Positions 16,813 to 25,486 of a stretch of 64,000 nt of DNA are shown here, one piece after another (position 1 is the first letter of the stretch; the number at the start of each line of letters is the position of its first letter). The notes below the pieces were generated by a model. That model ran no database searches. It saw nothing but the letters and a program-made list of their open reading frames with translations, and had not been told where the DNA came from. Where the stretch lies: assembly GCA_965229765.1 (NCBI GenBank), contig CBDDJT010000002.1:868001-932000 (forward strand). The letters run 5' to 3'. A program made the position numbers and the translations under genes. Source of the stretch: ASV31 sp965229765 (GTDB taxonomy: Bacteria > Pseudomonadota > Alphaproteobacteria > Rhodobacterales > Rhodobacteraceae).

Positions 16813-17691
16813 CTAAGCCCTGTGCTTTTCCTCGAACTCGTAGCCGTACAAGTCCGGCCCGAGTGGATCTGGAGACAGGGCATACGTCTCTTGGCGCAGG
16901 AAATCCATCATTGCCCGCGGATCGCGCGACAGCGCCTTCAGGCTGGCCTCGGGGATCGGCTCTCCGATGACGATCTTCACCGGTTCGTCCACACGCTGGC
17001 GGAACTCGTTGAGCATGAGCGCCATGCGCAGGGTGGAATGAAGATGGCTTGCGACCTGAAACAGGCGCGAGTTGTGGCCCTCGAAAAAGATCGGCACGAC
17101 CGTGGCATCGCTTCTCGCGATCAGTTTCGCCGTGAAGGTGCGCCAGGCGGGGTCAAGCGGGCGGGCGAAAGGCTTTGGCGCCGTCGATACCGTGCCGCCC
17201 GGGAAAATCCCGATTGCGCCGCCGGCCTTCATGTAATCATGGGCCACACGCCGGGTCTCGAGGTTCGTGCGGGTCGCTTCCTTGGTTTCATCGAAGCTGA
17301 TCGGCAGAATAATACGGTTCAGGTCCTCTGCCTTGCGAAAAACGCGGTGAGCCAAGATGCGGAAATCGCCGCGTACGAGGCTGAGGATATGGCCCATCAT
17401 CAGCCCGTCGAGGATCCCGTAGGGGTGGTTGGCAATCAGGATCAGCGGACCGTTGGCGGGAATGTTCGACAGGCTGCCGCCCATCACGTCCAGCGTCAGG
17501 CCGTAACGTTCGACCATCACTTCCCAGAAGTCGCGCCCCTTCGCGACCTCGGTCTCGTAGCCCGCGGCGCGCCGGATAAGCCGCAGCCGCCCGGTCGCGT
17601 TTTCCATAAGGCGGATCACGGCCCGACCGCCCTTGGACTGCGCGGAACTGGCATAGCTTACTTCGCGCGCAACATGGCGTCCGTCATTCAT
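16813..17691 (-). CDS. Lysophospholipid acyltransferase family protein (PlsC-like)
   Basis: A 292-residue membrane-associated acyltransferase with the PlsC block I motif ANHPYGILDG (His and Asp of HX4D) near residue 95. A second block, GIFPGGT, lies near 165 and a third, VPIFFEGHNSR, near 205. Likely roles are sn-2 acylation of lysophosphatidate or O-acylation of lyso-ornithine lipid; the sequence alone does not decide. I placed the start at ATG 17691 with AGGG seven bases upstream, rather than GTG 17706. Confidence 0.82.
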   Translation of the reverse strand: MNDGRHVAREVSYASSAQSKGGRAVIRLMENATGRLRLIRRAAGYETEVAKGRDFWEVMVERYGLTLDVMGGSLSNIPANGPLILIANHPYGILDGLMMGHILSLVRGDFRILAHRVFRKAEDLNRIILPISFDETKEATRTNLETRRVAHDYMKAGGAIGIFPGGTVSTAPKPFARPLDPAWRTFTAKLIARSDATVVPIFFEGHNSRLFQVASHLHSTLRMALMLNEFRQRVDEPVKIVIGEPIPEASLKALSRDPRAMMDFLRQETYALSPDPLGPDLYGYEFEEKHRA

Positions 17692-17764
17692 CGCATGACC
17701 CTTCACGACCTTCGGCGGAGGGAAAATACCTCAGCACAGGCAGGCTGGCGAGACCCTTTCGCCG

Positions 17765-20700
17765 CTATTCCGCTGCGCTGGCCATCCCCATCGGTGCCGC
17801 CTCGATCGCCGCCCAAAGCTCCTTGCGTCGCGCCGCAGCCCTTTCGGCGTTCGCGGCCTTCACCGGACCAAATCCCCGGATCGACAACGGAAGTTCGAGA
17901 AGTGCAATCGCGGCGTCCATCCGGTCCGGCGTCAGAACTGGAAGAAGGCGCGCCACGTCGGCCTCGAACTGGCGGATCAACGCACGCTCCATCCGGCGTT
18001 CGGCAGTATGGCCGAAGGGGTCAAGCGGTGTACCGCGCAGCACCTTCATGCGGGCCAGAACGGGCCAGAGACGAGCCACCCACGGACCAAACTGCCGTTT
18101 CTTCGGCCGGCCGTCGGGGCCGGTGCCGCCTAGAATGGGGGGCGCGAGGTGATAGCTGATCTTCAGGTCGCCATCAAAGACCATGCGCGCCTTGTTCACC
18201 GTATCGAGGTGCAGGCGCGCCACTTCGTATTCATCCTTGTATGCCAGAAGCTTGTGATACGATCTTGCCACCGCTTCCTTGATGCGCGGATCGCTGATGC
18301 CATCCACTAGCCCACGATAGCGTCGCGCAAGGCGCGGCCCCTGGTAGTGGGTCAGGTGTTCGGCGCGATAGGTGATACGGTCGTCCAGTGTTGCAGGCAG
18401 CGCTATCACCCGGTCACGCGCGGCATCCGCCGCCGCCTTGGGGTTCAATGCCGCCCAACGCCCGATCTCGAAGGCCCGAAGATTGCGCTCGACCGCTGCG
18501 CCATTGAGTTCGATGGCCCGCAGGATCGCCTCTTGCGTCAGCGGGACAAGCCCCCGCTGCCAGGCGGCACCGAAAACCATCATGTTCGAATATATCGTGT
18601 CGCCCATCACCGCACGCGCCAGTTCGGTGGCGTCGAACAGCATCACGCCCTCTTTCAGCCGGGCCTGAAGCGACAACTCCAGCCGGTCCGCGGGAATGCG
18701 AAACTCGGTGTTGCGCGTGAATTCTCCGGTCACGGTTTCGTGGCTGTTGACCACCCCGCCGGTGCGCCCCGTGCGCATCAACCCCAAGGTGCGCGCGCCC
18801 GCGCTGACCACCAGATCGCCACCGATCAGCGTGTCGCATTCGCCGGTGGCCACGCGGATCGCGTGGATATCACCGGGGGTTTCGGCAAGGCGGCAGTGGA
18901 TGTGCACGGCACCGCCCTTTTGCGCCAGCCCTGCCATTTCCATCATGCCGGCGGCCTTGCCATCCAGATGGGCGGCCATCGCCATGACGGCACCAATGGT
19001 CACAACGCCGGTGCCGCCGACGCCGGTTATCACGACATTGTGTGTCCCGTCGATGGTCGGCAGGTCGGGCGGCGGCAGGTGCCCCGTTTCAAGCTGCACA
19101 GTCGCCGCCTTCTTAGGGGCGCCACCCTCGACCGTCACGAAAGAGGGGCAGAAGCCCTTGAGACAACTGAAATCCTTGTTGCAGGACGACTGGTCGATCG
19201 CGCGCTTGCGCCCAAGCTCGGTGTCTGCCGGGACGATCGAGACGCAGTTGGACTGCACCCCGCAATCGCCGCAGCCTTCACAGACGTCGGTATTGATGAA
19301 CACCCGCCGGTCGGGATCGGGGAATTGTCCGCGCTTGCGGCGACGGCGTTTCTCGGCGGCGCAGGTCTGGATGTAGATGATTGCCGAGACACCCTTGGTC
19401 CCGGCAAAACTGCGCTGCACGGTGTCGAAATCGTCACGCTCGTGCGTCTCTATGCCCTTGGGAAAGCGCGACAGGTCCACGTCTTCCTTCGGGTCGTGCA
19501 CCACGGCGACGCGTTCAACCCCCATCGCCAGAAGCTCGCGGGCGATCTGGTCGGCGCTGAGATTGCCGTCATTTCGCTGCCCGCCGGTCATGGCGACCGC
19601 ATCGTTGTAGAGGATCTTGTAGGTGATGCTGGTGCCGGCCATCAGCGCAAAGCGGATCGCCTGTACACCGGAATGGTTGTAGGTGCCGTCCCCAAGGTTC
19701 TGAAACACGTGACCCCGGGTGGAAAACGGCGCCTCGCCGACCCAGTTGGCGCCTTCGCCCCCCATGTGGGTATAGCCCAAAGTTTCACGATCCATCCATT
19801 GGACCATGAAATGACAGCCGATCCCCGCGTAAGCGCGCGACCCCTCCGGCACCTTGGTAGAGGTGTTGTGCGGGCAGCCCGAGCAGAAATATGGAAGCCG
19901 CGCCGCGATCTCCTCGGCATTGTCGGCTTTACGGGATTCATCAAGTGTTTGCAGCGCAGCCCTCAGGCTGTCGCTGCCACGGCCTTCTTCGATCAGGATG
20001 CCGCCGATCTTCTGCGCGATGAACACCGGGTCCAGCGCATAGCGGGTGGGGAACAGGTCTTCGCCCCTGTCATTTTTCCAACCATAGACGCGGCGGCCGT
20101 GGCGATCATGAAAGATCGCCTCTTTTGCCTGCACCTCGATCAGCTTGCGCTTTTCCTCGACCACCACGATCAGGTCCAGGCCTTCGGCCCAGTCCCGGAA
20201 GCCGGCCATGTCCAGCGGCCAGGTCTGGCCGATCTTGTAGGTGGTCAGGCCAAGGCGTTCGGCCTCGTCGGCGCCGATGCCCAGCAGCGACAGCGCGTGC
20301 GAAAGGTCGAGCCAGTTCTTGCCGGCAGCGGCAAAACCGATCTTCGCGCCGGGCTTGCCCCAGACGCGGCGATCGATTCCGTTGGCCCGGGCAAAGGATT
20401 CGGCCGCAAAGCGCTTGTGGTCGATCATCCGCGCCTCTTGCGGCACGCGGTCGTCCACCAGACGGATGTTCAGCCCGCCCGGCGGCATGTCGAATTCGGG
20501 CCGGATCAGCGTCATGCGATCGGGGCGGCCATCCACGACGGCCGTCGCCTCGACCGTGTCTTTCATGAGCTTCAGACCCGCCCAGACCCCGGCAAAGCGC
20601 GACAGCGCAAAGCCGTAAAGCCCGTAGTCGAGGATTTCCTGAACCCCGGCGGGCGACAGCACCGGCATGTAGGCGTCCACCATGGCCCAGTCCGACTGGT

Positions 20701-21169
20701 GCAGAGTGGTCGAGCTTTCGCCAGTGTGGTCATCCCCCATCGCCATCAGCACGCCACCGTTGGGCGAAGTGCCGGCCATGTTGGCATGGCGCATCACGTC
20801 GCCCGAGCGGTCCACGCCCGGCCCCTTGCCGTACCAAAGGCCGAAGACACCGTCGAACTTGCCCTCGCCGCGCAATTCGGCCTGCTGGGTCCCCCAAAGC
20901 GCCGTGGCGGCAAGATCCTCGTTCAGTCCGGGCTGAAAGAGAATATCGGCGGCGGCCAGTTCCTTGCCCGCACGCGTCATCTGCATGTCGACCGCCCCAA
21001 GGGGCGAGCCGCGATACCCCGTCACGTAACCGGCGGTGTTCAGCCCCGCCGCCCTGTCCCGCGCCTTCTGCATCAGCATCAGGCGCACCAGCGCCTGCGT
21101 GCCGTTCAACAGAACGGGCGATTTTTCCAGGTCGAACCGGTCGGCAAGCGTCACATCCTGGCGAGTCAT
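17765..21169 (-). CDS. Indolepyruvate ferredoxin oxidoreductase, fused alpha-beta-gamma type
   Basis: A 1134-residue thiamine-diphosphate/iron-sulfur enzyme that oxidatively decarboxylates arylpyruvates (or branched 2-oxoacids) to acyl-CoA, reducing ferredoxin. N-terminal pyrimidine-binding domain: GYRGSPLGAVD near residue 50. TPP domain: FCSGCPHNTST near 420 and a GIGCH-type segment. An 8-Fe-like insert has CEGCGDCGVQSNC near 625 and CLKGFCPSF near 665. The gamma-type reductase domain begins at VVITGVGGTGVVTIG near 715. The C-terminal region is of the conserved DUF6537-like type. Start ATG 21169 has GGGAGG seven bases upstream; longer frames run into the operator. It is divergent from a LysR regulator. 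Confidence 0.9.
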   Translation of the reverse strand: MTRQDVTLADRFDLEKSPVLLNGTQALVRLMLMQKARDRAAGLNTAGYVTGYRGSPLGAVDMQMTRAGKELAAADILFQPGLNEDLAATALWGTQQAELRGEGKFDGVFGLWYGKGPGVDRSGDVMRHANMAGTSPNGGVLMAMGDDHTGESSTTLHQSDWAMVDAYMPVLSPAGVQEILDYGLYGFALSRFAGVWAGLKLMKDTVEATAVVDGRPDRMTLIRPEFDMPPGGLNIRLVDDRVPQEARMIDHKRFAAESFARANGIDRRVWGKPGAKIGFAAAGKNWLDLSHALSLLGIGADEAERLGLTTYKIGQTWPLDMAGFRDWAEGLDLIVVVEEKRKLIEVQAKEAIFHDRHGRRVYGWKNDRGEDLFPTRYALDPVFIAQKIGGILIEEGRGSDSLRAALQTLDESRKADNAEEIAARLPYFCSGCPHNTSTKVPEGSRAYAGIGCHFMVQWMDRETLGYTHMGGEGANWVGEAPFSTRGHVFQNLGDGTYNHSGVQAIRFALMAGTSITYKILYNDAVAMTGGQRNDGNLSADQIARELLAMGVERVAVVHDPKEDVDLSRFPKGIETHERDDFDTVQRSFAGTKGVSAIIYIQTCAAEKRRRRKRGQFPDPDRRVFINTDVCEGCGDCGVQSNCVSIVPADTELGRKRAIDQSSCNKDFSCLKGFCPSFVTVEGGAPKKAATVQLETGHLPPPDLPTIDGTHNVVITGVGGTGVVTIGAVMAMAAHLDGKAAGMMEMAGLAQKGGAVHIHCRLAETPGDIHAIRVATGECDTLIGGDLVVSAGARTLGLMRTGRTGGVVNSHETVTGEFTRNTEFRIPADRLELSLQARLKEGVMLFDATELARAVMGDTIYSNMMVFGAAWQRGLVPLTQEAILRAIELNGAAVERNLRAFEIGRWAALNPKAAADAARDRVIALPATLDDRITYRAEHLTHYQGPRLARRYRGLVDGISDPRIKEAVARSYHKLLAYKDEYEVARLHLDTVNKARMVFDGDLKISYHLAPPILGGTGPDGRPKKRQFGPWVARLWPVLARMKVLRGTPLDPFGHTAERRMERALIRQFEADVARLLPVLTPDRMDAAIALLELPLSIRGFGPVKAANAERAAARRKELWAAIEAAPMGMASAAE

Positions 21170-21203
21170 TTGGGCACCTCCCTTCACGAGCGAGTATATC
21201 ATC

Positions 21204-21231
21204 ATCATAGGTCATAATTTCTGACCTACAA
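21204..21231 (-). promoter_or_regulatory. Promoter and palindromic operator of the indolepyruvate oxidoreductase gene
   Basis: On the reverse strand TTGTAG (21231-21226) and TATGAT (21209-21204) are 16 bases apart, a plausible promoter. A perfect 7-bp inverted repeat TAGGTCA-N7-TGACCTA (21208-21228) fills the spacer and overlaps both boxes. It contains T-N11-A (21212-21224), the LysR-type half-site geometry. This is likely the target of the adjacent LysR protein or another repressor. Confidence 0.65.
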
Positions 21232-21256
21232 AGTGATTTCCGCGTCACCAGATCGT

Positions 21257-21286
21257 TTGCATTCCGAAGCATACCGCCGGTAATTA
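21257..21286 (+). promoter_or_regulatory. Candidate promoter of the LysR gene
   Basis: TTGCAT at 21257-21262 and TAATTA at 21281-21286 are separated by 18 bases, about 40 bases upstream of the LysR ATG. It points away from the divergent oxidoreductase promoter. Confidence 0.4.
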
Positions 21287-21327
21287 CCTATCGTGGATGA
21301 CTCTTTTCGGGTAATGGTGTTCGCGCG

Positions 21328-22233
21328 ATGGATTGGGACAAGCTAAGGATATTTCACGCGGTCGCGGATGCCGGCAGCCTCACCCATGCGGGCGAGATCC
21401 TGCACCTGTCGCAATCGGCCGTCTCGCGGCAGGTTCGCGCGCTTGAGGAAAGCCTGAACACCACCCTGTTTCACCGCCATGCGCGCGGACTGATTCTCAC
21501 CGAGCAGGGAGAACTGCTGTTCGACGCGACAAGTGCCATGGTGCGCCGACTTGACACCGCTGCCGCGCGCATCCGCGACAGCGAGGAAGAGGCATTCGGC
21601 GAATTGCGTGTCACCACGACCACCGGATTCGGGACACTCTGGCTCGCACCGCGTCTGACGGCGCTTTATGCAAAGTATCCCGACCTGAAGATCGACCTGA
21701 TGCTGGAAGAGCGGGTTCTGGACCTGCCCATGCGCGAAGCCGACGTGGCGATCCGCATGAAGGAACCCAGTCAGGCAGACCTGATCCGACGCAAGCTGAT
21801 GGAAGTGCGGATGCAGCTTTATGCCTCGCCCGCCTATCTGGAGGCAGAGGGCACACCGGTCGAGCTTGAAGACCTGAAGCCGCATCGGCTGATCTGCCAG
21901 AACACCACCAGCTTTCAGGTCAGCGCAGGCGCCAGTCTTGTCCAGCGCCTGCTGACACAGGAGATCCGGTCGCTTCTGACGGTGAACAACTATTTCGGTG
22001 TCTTGCAGGCGGTGCTGAACAATCTGGGGATCGGGGTGCTGCCCGACTATCTGACCGAAGACTTCCCGGACCTTGTGCGCGTGTTGCCGCACGTGGAATC
22101 CAGCGAGGTGCCGGTCTTTCTTGCCTACCCAGAGGAATTGCGCCATTCCAAGCGGATCGCGGCGTTCCGGGACTTCGTGATCGATGAAATCTTTGCCTAC
22201 CGGAAGAAGCGGCGCGAGGCGCCGGGCGGCTGA
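21328..22233 (+). CDS. LysR-family transcriptional regulator
   Basis: A 301-residue regulator with an N-terminal helix-turn-helix (LRIFHAVADAGSLTHAGEIL, then LSQSAVSRQVRALEE) and a periplasmic-binding-like effector domain from about residue 90. The VVNNYFGVLQAVLNNLGIGVLPDYL-type segment (LTVNNYFGVLQA near 212) is typical of the subgroup. It is divergent from the indolepyruvate oxidoreductase gene across 158 bases holding a palindromic operator, so it probably controls that gene. The co-inducer is unknown. It is the better candidate of the window's two LysR proteins for aromatic 2-oxoacid sensing, by position only. Confidence 0.88.
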   Translation: MDWDKLRIFHAVADAGSLTHAGEILHLSQSAVSRQVRALEESLNTTLFHRHARGLILTEQGELLFDATSAMVRRLDTAAARIRDSEEEAFGELRVTTTTGFGTLWLAPRLTALYAKYPDLKIDLMLEERVLDLPMREADVAIRMKEPSQADLIRRKLMEVRMQLYASPAYLEAEGTPVELEDLKPHRLICQNTTSFQVSAGASLVQRLLTQEIRSLLTVNNYFGVLQAVLNNLGIGVLPDYLTEDFPDLVRVLPHVESSEVPVFLAYPEELRHSKRIAAFRDFVIDEIFAYRKKRREAPGG

Positions 22234-22291
22234 CCCCACAGTCATGCATATGCTGCATAGCAGCATTGCGCCCGAAAGGTTCGCATTTTGC

Positions 22292-22320
22292 TTGATCGGA
22301 AGGCACCCCGCACCTAATTC
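22292..22320 (+). promoter_or_regulatory. Promoter of the candidate small RNA
   Basis: TTGATC at 22292-22297 and TAATTC at 22315-22320 are separated by 17 bases, giving a predicted start near 22327, immediately before the 5' hairpin of the small RNA. No open reading frame with a ribosome binding site follows before the terminator. Confidence 0.5.
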
Positions 22321-22326
22321 AATCTT

Positions 22327-22404
22327 CGAGGCCATTGGCGGGCAACCGCTGGCGGCCTCACCTCCCTGTTGGACTTAGGCCGAGCTTAGCTCGGCCTTTT
22401 TTTT
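22327..22404 (+). ncRNA. Candidate trans-acting small RNA with anti-Shine-Dalgarno loop
   Basis: About 78 nucleotides with three parts. First is a 5' hairpin: GAGGCC (22328-22333) pairs with GGCCTC (22354-22359), and an inner GCGG/CCGC stem closed by a GCAA tetraloop (22342-22345) is joined by wobble pairs. Second is a single-stranded stretch with CACCTCCC (22359-22366), resembling the anti-Shine-Dalgarno of 16S rRNA. Third is a strong intrinsic terminator. This is the classic layout of an sRNA that blocks ribosome binding sites. Alternatively it could be a processed 3' UTR of the LysR gene or a leader upstream of purL. Confidence 0.55.
22377..22404 (+). terminator. Rho-independent terminator
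   Basis: AGGCCGAGC (22377-22385), loop TTA and GCTCGGCCT (22389-22397) form a perfect 9-bp stem followed by eight T residues (22397-22404). It is the strongest intrinsic terminator in the window. It ends the small RNA and/or the LysR transcript before purL. Confidence 0.9.
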
Positions 22405-22489
22405 GTGCATCACGCCTTCGCGGCGCCCCCTTCCCCCCCGATGCCTCATGCAATATGACACCGGCGCGACGACACCGGTCGGGGGACGC

Positions 22490-24649
22490 ATGGAAGAGCC
22501 TGAGATCACCGAGGATCTGATAGCAGCGCATGGCCTGAAGCCCGACGAGTACGAGCGCCTGCTGGAGATCGTGGGCCGCACGCCGAGCTTTACCGAATTG
22601 GGCATCTTCTCGGCCATGTGGAACGAGCACTGTTCCTACAAGTCGTCGAAGCGCTGGCTGCGCACCCTGCCGACAGAAGGTCCGCAAGTGATCTGCGGCC
22701 CCGGAGAGAACGCCGGCATCGTCGACATCGGCGACGGGCAGGCCGTGGTCTTCAAGATGGAAAGCCACAACCACCCCAGCTACATCGAACCCTATCAGGG
22801 CGCGGCCACGGGCGTCGGCGGCATCCTGCGCGACGTGTTCACGATGGGTGCGCGGCCCATCGCGGCGATGAACGCCCTGTCCTTCGGACTGCCCGATCAT
22901 CCAAAGACCCGCCAGCTGGTGCATGGCGTGGTCGAGGGTGTCGGCGGCTACGGCAACTGTTTCGGCGTGCCGACGGTGGGCGGCGAGGTGCGGTTTCATT
23001 CCGCCTACAACGGCAACTGCCTGGTGAATGCCTTTGCAGCGGGGTTGGTTGACGCTGACAACATCTTCTATTCCGCCGCCTCTGGCGTGGGAATGCCGGT
23101 GGTCTACCTTGGCGCAAAGACCGGGCGCGACGGGGTCGGCGGCGCCACCATGGCCTCGGCCGAGTTCGACGACACCATCGAGGAAAAACGCCCCACCGTG
23201 CAGGTGGGCGACCCGTTCACCGAAAAGCGCCTGCTGGAGGCCTGCCTGGAACTGATGGCCTCGGGCGCCGTGATCTCGATCCAGGACATGGGCGCGGCGG
23301 GACTGACCTGTTCGGCCGTCGAGATGGGCGACAAGGGCGGGCTGGGCATCCGTCTGGACCTTGACCGCGTGCCGGCGCGCGAAACTGGCATGACCGCCTA
23401 CGAGATGATGCTGTCCGAAAGCCAGGAGCGTATGCTCATGGTCCTGAAGCCCGAGCGCGAGGCCGACGCAAAGGCGATCTTCGACAAGTGGGATCTGGAT
23501 TTCGCGGTGGTGGGCGAAACCATCGCCGAGGACCGGTTCATCGTGATGCATGGCAACGCCGTGAAGGCCGATGTGCCCCTGCGCGCACTGTCCGGCAACG
23601 CCCCGGAATACGACCGCCCCTGGGTCGAGACACCTGCCGCCGAACCGATGGGAGACGTGCCCGAAATCGACCCGATCGACGGGTTGAAGGCACTGATTGG
23701 CAGCGTCAACTACTGCTCGCGCGCGTGGGTTTTCAGCCAGTACGACAGCCAGGTGATGGCCGACACGGTGCGCACGCCGGGCATGGGCGCGGGCATCGTG
23801 CGCGTGCATGGCACCGAAAAGCTGCTGGCCTTCACCTCGGACGTGACGCCCCGATATGTGCGCGCCAACCCCGTCGAGGGCGGCAAGCAGGCGGTGGCAG
23901 AGGCCTATCGCAACCTGACCTCCGTGGGTGCGACTCCGCTGGCCAGCACCGACAACCTGAACTTCGGCAATCCCGAAAAGCCAGAGATCATGGGCCAGTT
24001 GGTCGGCGCGATCAAAGGCATCGGCGCGGCCTGCGCGGCGCTCGACATGCCGATCGTTTCGGGCAACGTCAGCCTTTACAACGAGACGGACGGCTCGGCG
24101 ATCCTGCCGACCCCGACCATCGGCGCGGTGGGCCTGATCGCCCATGCGGACGACGTGATCGGAGCCGAAGTGCGCGACGGCCACGTCGCCCTTCTGATCG
24201 GCGGGCCGGGCACGCACCTGGGCCAGTCGGCCCTGCTGGCAGAGGTGTTCAACCGCGAGGACGGTGACGCGCCGCATGTGGACCTTGACGCAGAACGGCG
24301 CGCGGGGGATTTCATCCGCGCCAACCGCGCCAACATAAAGGCCTGCACCGACCTGTCGGACGGCGGGCTGGCGCTGGCGGCGTTCGAGCTGGCAGAGGCG
24401 GCAGGCGTCGGCGTCACCCTCGATGTCACTGGCATGGCAGAGCTTTTCGGCGAAGATCAGGCGCGCTATCTCGTGGCCTGCAATTTCGATCAGGCCGAGG
24501 CGCTGATGGTCGCGGCGGCCGAGGCCGGGGTAGAGATCGCCAGCGTCGGGCGGTTCACCGGTGACAAGCTGCGCATCGGCCGCAGCGTGGCCCCGCTGGA
24601 CGAGCTGGCGGCGATCTATCGCGGGGCGTTCGGGGCGGTGTTCGACTAA
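22490..24649 (+). CDS. purL: Phosphoribosylformylglycinamidine synthase, PurL subunit
   Basis: ATP-dependent purine-synthesis enzyme turning FGAR into FGAM with PurS and PurQ partners. The 719 residues fit the small (non-fused) PurL. Motifs: GIFSAMWNEHCSYKSSK near residue 38, GIVDIGDGQAVVFKMESHNHPS near 80 (split here by family naming), QDMGAAGLTCS near 265 and NVSLYNET near 525. The start at 22490 follows GGGGGA. The frame extends upstream to 22403, but that part overlaps the terminator region and lacks PurL homology. purS and purQ are not in the window. Confidence 0.95.
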   Translation: MEEPEITEDLIAAHGLKPDEYERLLEIVGRTPSFTELGIFSAMWNEHCSYKSSKRWLRTLPTEGPQVICGPGENAGIVDIGDGQAVVFKMESHNHPSYIEPYQGAATGVGGILRDVFTMGARPIAAMNALSFGLPDHPKTRQLVHGVVEGVGGYGNCFGVPTVGGEVRFHSAYNGNCLVNAFAAGLVDADNIFYSAASGVGMPVVYLGAKTGRDGVGGATMASAEFDDTIEEKRPTVQVGDPFTEKRLLEACLELMASGAVISIQDMGAAGLTCSAVEMGDKGGLGIRLDLDRVPARETGMTAYEMMLSESQERMLMVLKPEREADAKAIFDKWDLDFAVVGETIAEDRFIVMHGNAVKADVPLRALSGNAPEYDRPWVETPAAEPMGDVPEIDPIDGLKALIGSVNYCSRAWVFSQYDSQVMADTVRTPGMGAGIVRVHGTEKLLAFTSDVTPRYVRANPVEGGKQAVAEAYRNLTSVGATPLASTDNLNFGNPEKPEIMGQLVGAIKGIGAACAALDMPIVSGNVSLYNETDGSAILPTPTIGAVGLIAHADDVIGAEVRDGHVALLIGGPGTHLGQSALLAEVFNREDGDAPHVDLDAERRAGDFIRANRANIKACTDLSDGGLALAAFELAEAAGVGVTLDVTGMAELFGEDQARYLVACNFDQAEALMVAAAEAGVEIASVGRFTGDKLRIGRSVAPLDELAAIYRGAFGAVFD

Positions 24650-24747
24650 GCGGGCTTGCGTCCGGGCGCGGGCCGCGCTGGAATGCACATCGGCCCGTAT
24701 TGCCAATGCAATATCCAAGACTTACCTTTCCCGCAGGAGACAGCGCC

Positions 24748-24990
24748 ATGCCCATGCCCGCACAGGAAATCGAAGAGCTGATCCGCGCGTCGTTCCCGGA
24801 TGCGAAGATCACCATTACCGACCTTGCCGGAGACGGGAATCACTATGCGGCCGAGGTTGTCGACGAAAGCTTTCGCGGCATGAACCGGGTGCAGCAGCAG
24901 CGCGCGGTCTATGCCGCGCTGAAGGGCAAGATGGATGGGCCGGCGGGCGACCTGCACGCCCTTGCGCTGACGACAAAGGCGCCGGACTAG
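24748..24990 (+). CDS. bolA: BolA-family protein
   Basis: An 80-residue BolA/IbaG-type protein, a partner of monothiol glutaredoxins in iron-sulfur cluster trafficking. The conserved GDGNHYAAEVVDESFRGMNRV-type segment with the cluster-ligand His (DGNHYAAEVV) and the C-terminal LHALALTT are present. The ATG at 24748 follows GCAGGAGA with good spacing; a start at 24700 is unlikely. The adjacent grxD gene, 44 bases downstream, strongly supports a BolA-Grx4 pair. Confidence 0.92.
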   Translation: MPMPAQEIEELIRASFPDAKITITDLAGDGNHYAAEVVDESFRGMNRVQQQRAVYAALKGKMDGPAGDLHALALTTKAPD

Positions 24991-25034
24991 GCCGGATAGG
25001 GGTCCAAACCCCGATACATTTCAAGGAGTTGAAC

Positions 25035-25394
25035 ATGAGCGCCGAAGAACAGATCAAAGCCACGGTCACGGGCAGCGACGTTGTGCTGTTCATGAAGGGC
25101 ACAAAGTCGATGCCCCAGTGCGGCTTTTCCAGCCGGGTGGCGGGCGTGCTGAACTACATGGGCGTTGAATTCGCCGATGTGAACGTGCTGGCCGACGATG
25201 GCATCCGTCAGGGAATAAAGGACTTTTCTGACTGGCCGACGATCCCGCAGCTTTATGTGAAGGGCGAGTTCATCGGCGGATGCGACATCATCACAGAGAT
25301 GACGCTGTCGGGCGAACTGGACCAGCTGTTCGACGAAAAAGGCGTCACCTACGACAAGGACGCCGCCGAAAAGATTCGCGAAGCGAACGGCTGA
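25035..25394 (+). CDS. grxD: Monothiol glutaredoxin GrxD (Grx4)
   Basis: A 119-residue CGFS glutaredoxin that carries [2Fe-2S] clusters with BolA. The active-site motif is Cys29-Gly-Phe-Ser, in MPQCGFSSR. KGTKSMP before it, the cis-Pro segment DWPTIPQLYVKGEFIGGCDI and the TLSGEL tail are standard. Start ATG 25035 is preceded by AAGGAG. It forms an operon with bolA. An 11-bp-phased repeat array lies just downstream. Confidence 0.96.
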   Translation: MSAEEQIKATVTGSDVVLFMKGTKSMPQCGFSSRVAGVLNYMGVEFADVNVLADDGIRQGIKDFSDWPTIPQLYVKGEFIGGCDIITEMTLSGELDQLFDEKGVTYDKDAAEKIREANG

Positions 25395-25412
25395 CGTCGT
25401 CCGGAAATGGCT

Positions 25413-25456
25413 GTCGGCATTACGTCGGCAAAGTGTCGGCAAGACGTTGGCGCGGG
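25413..25456 (+). repeat. Four 11-bp-phased GTCGGCA direct repeats
   Basis: GTCGGCA occurs at 25413, 25424 and 25435, with a degenerate GTTGGCG at 25446, each exactly 11 bases after the last. It sits in the 92-base gap between convergent grxD and zapA. A near-identical array lies inside cysG at 49994-50037. The one-helical-turn period suggests a protein-binding array rather than a chance repeat. Confidence 0.7.
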
Positions 25457-25486
25457 CCGCCCCGCGCCCGCCAGGGCCGGTGCCTG

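Noticed and set aside
18347..21217. 956-residue open frame opposite the indolepyruvate oxidoreductase gene
   Set aside because: It is a GC-rich antisense frame, rich in Arg/His/Gly, with no domain logic. The opposite frame encodes a complete conserved enzyme.
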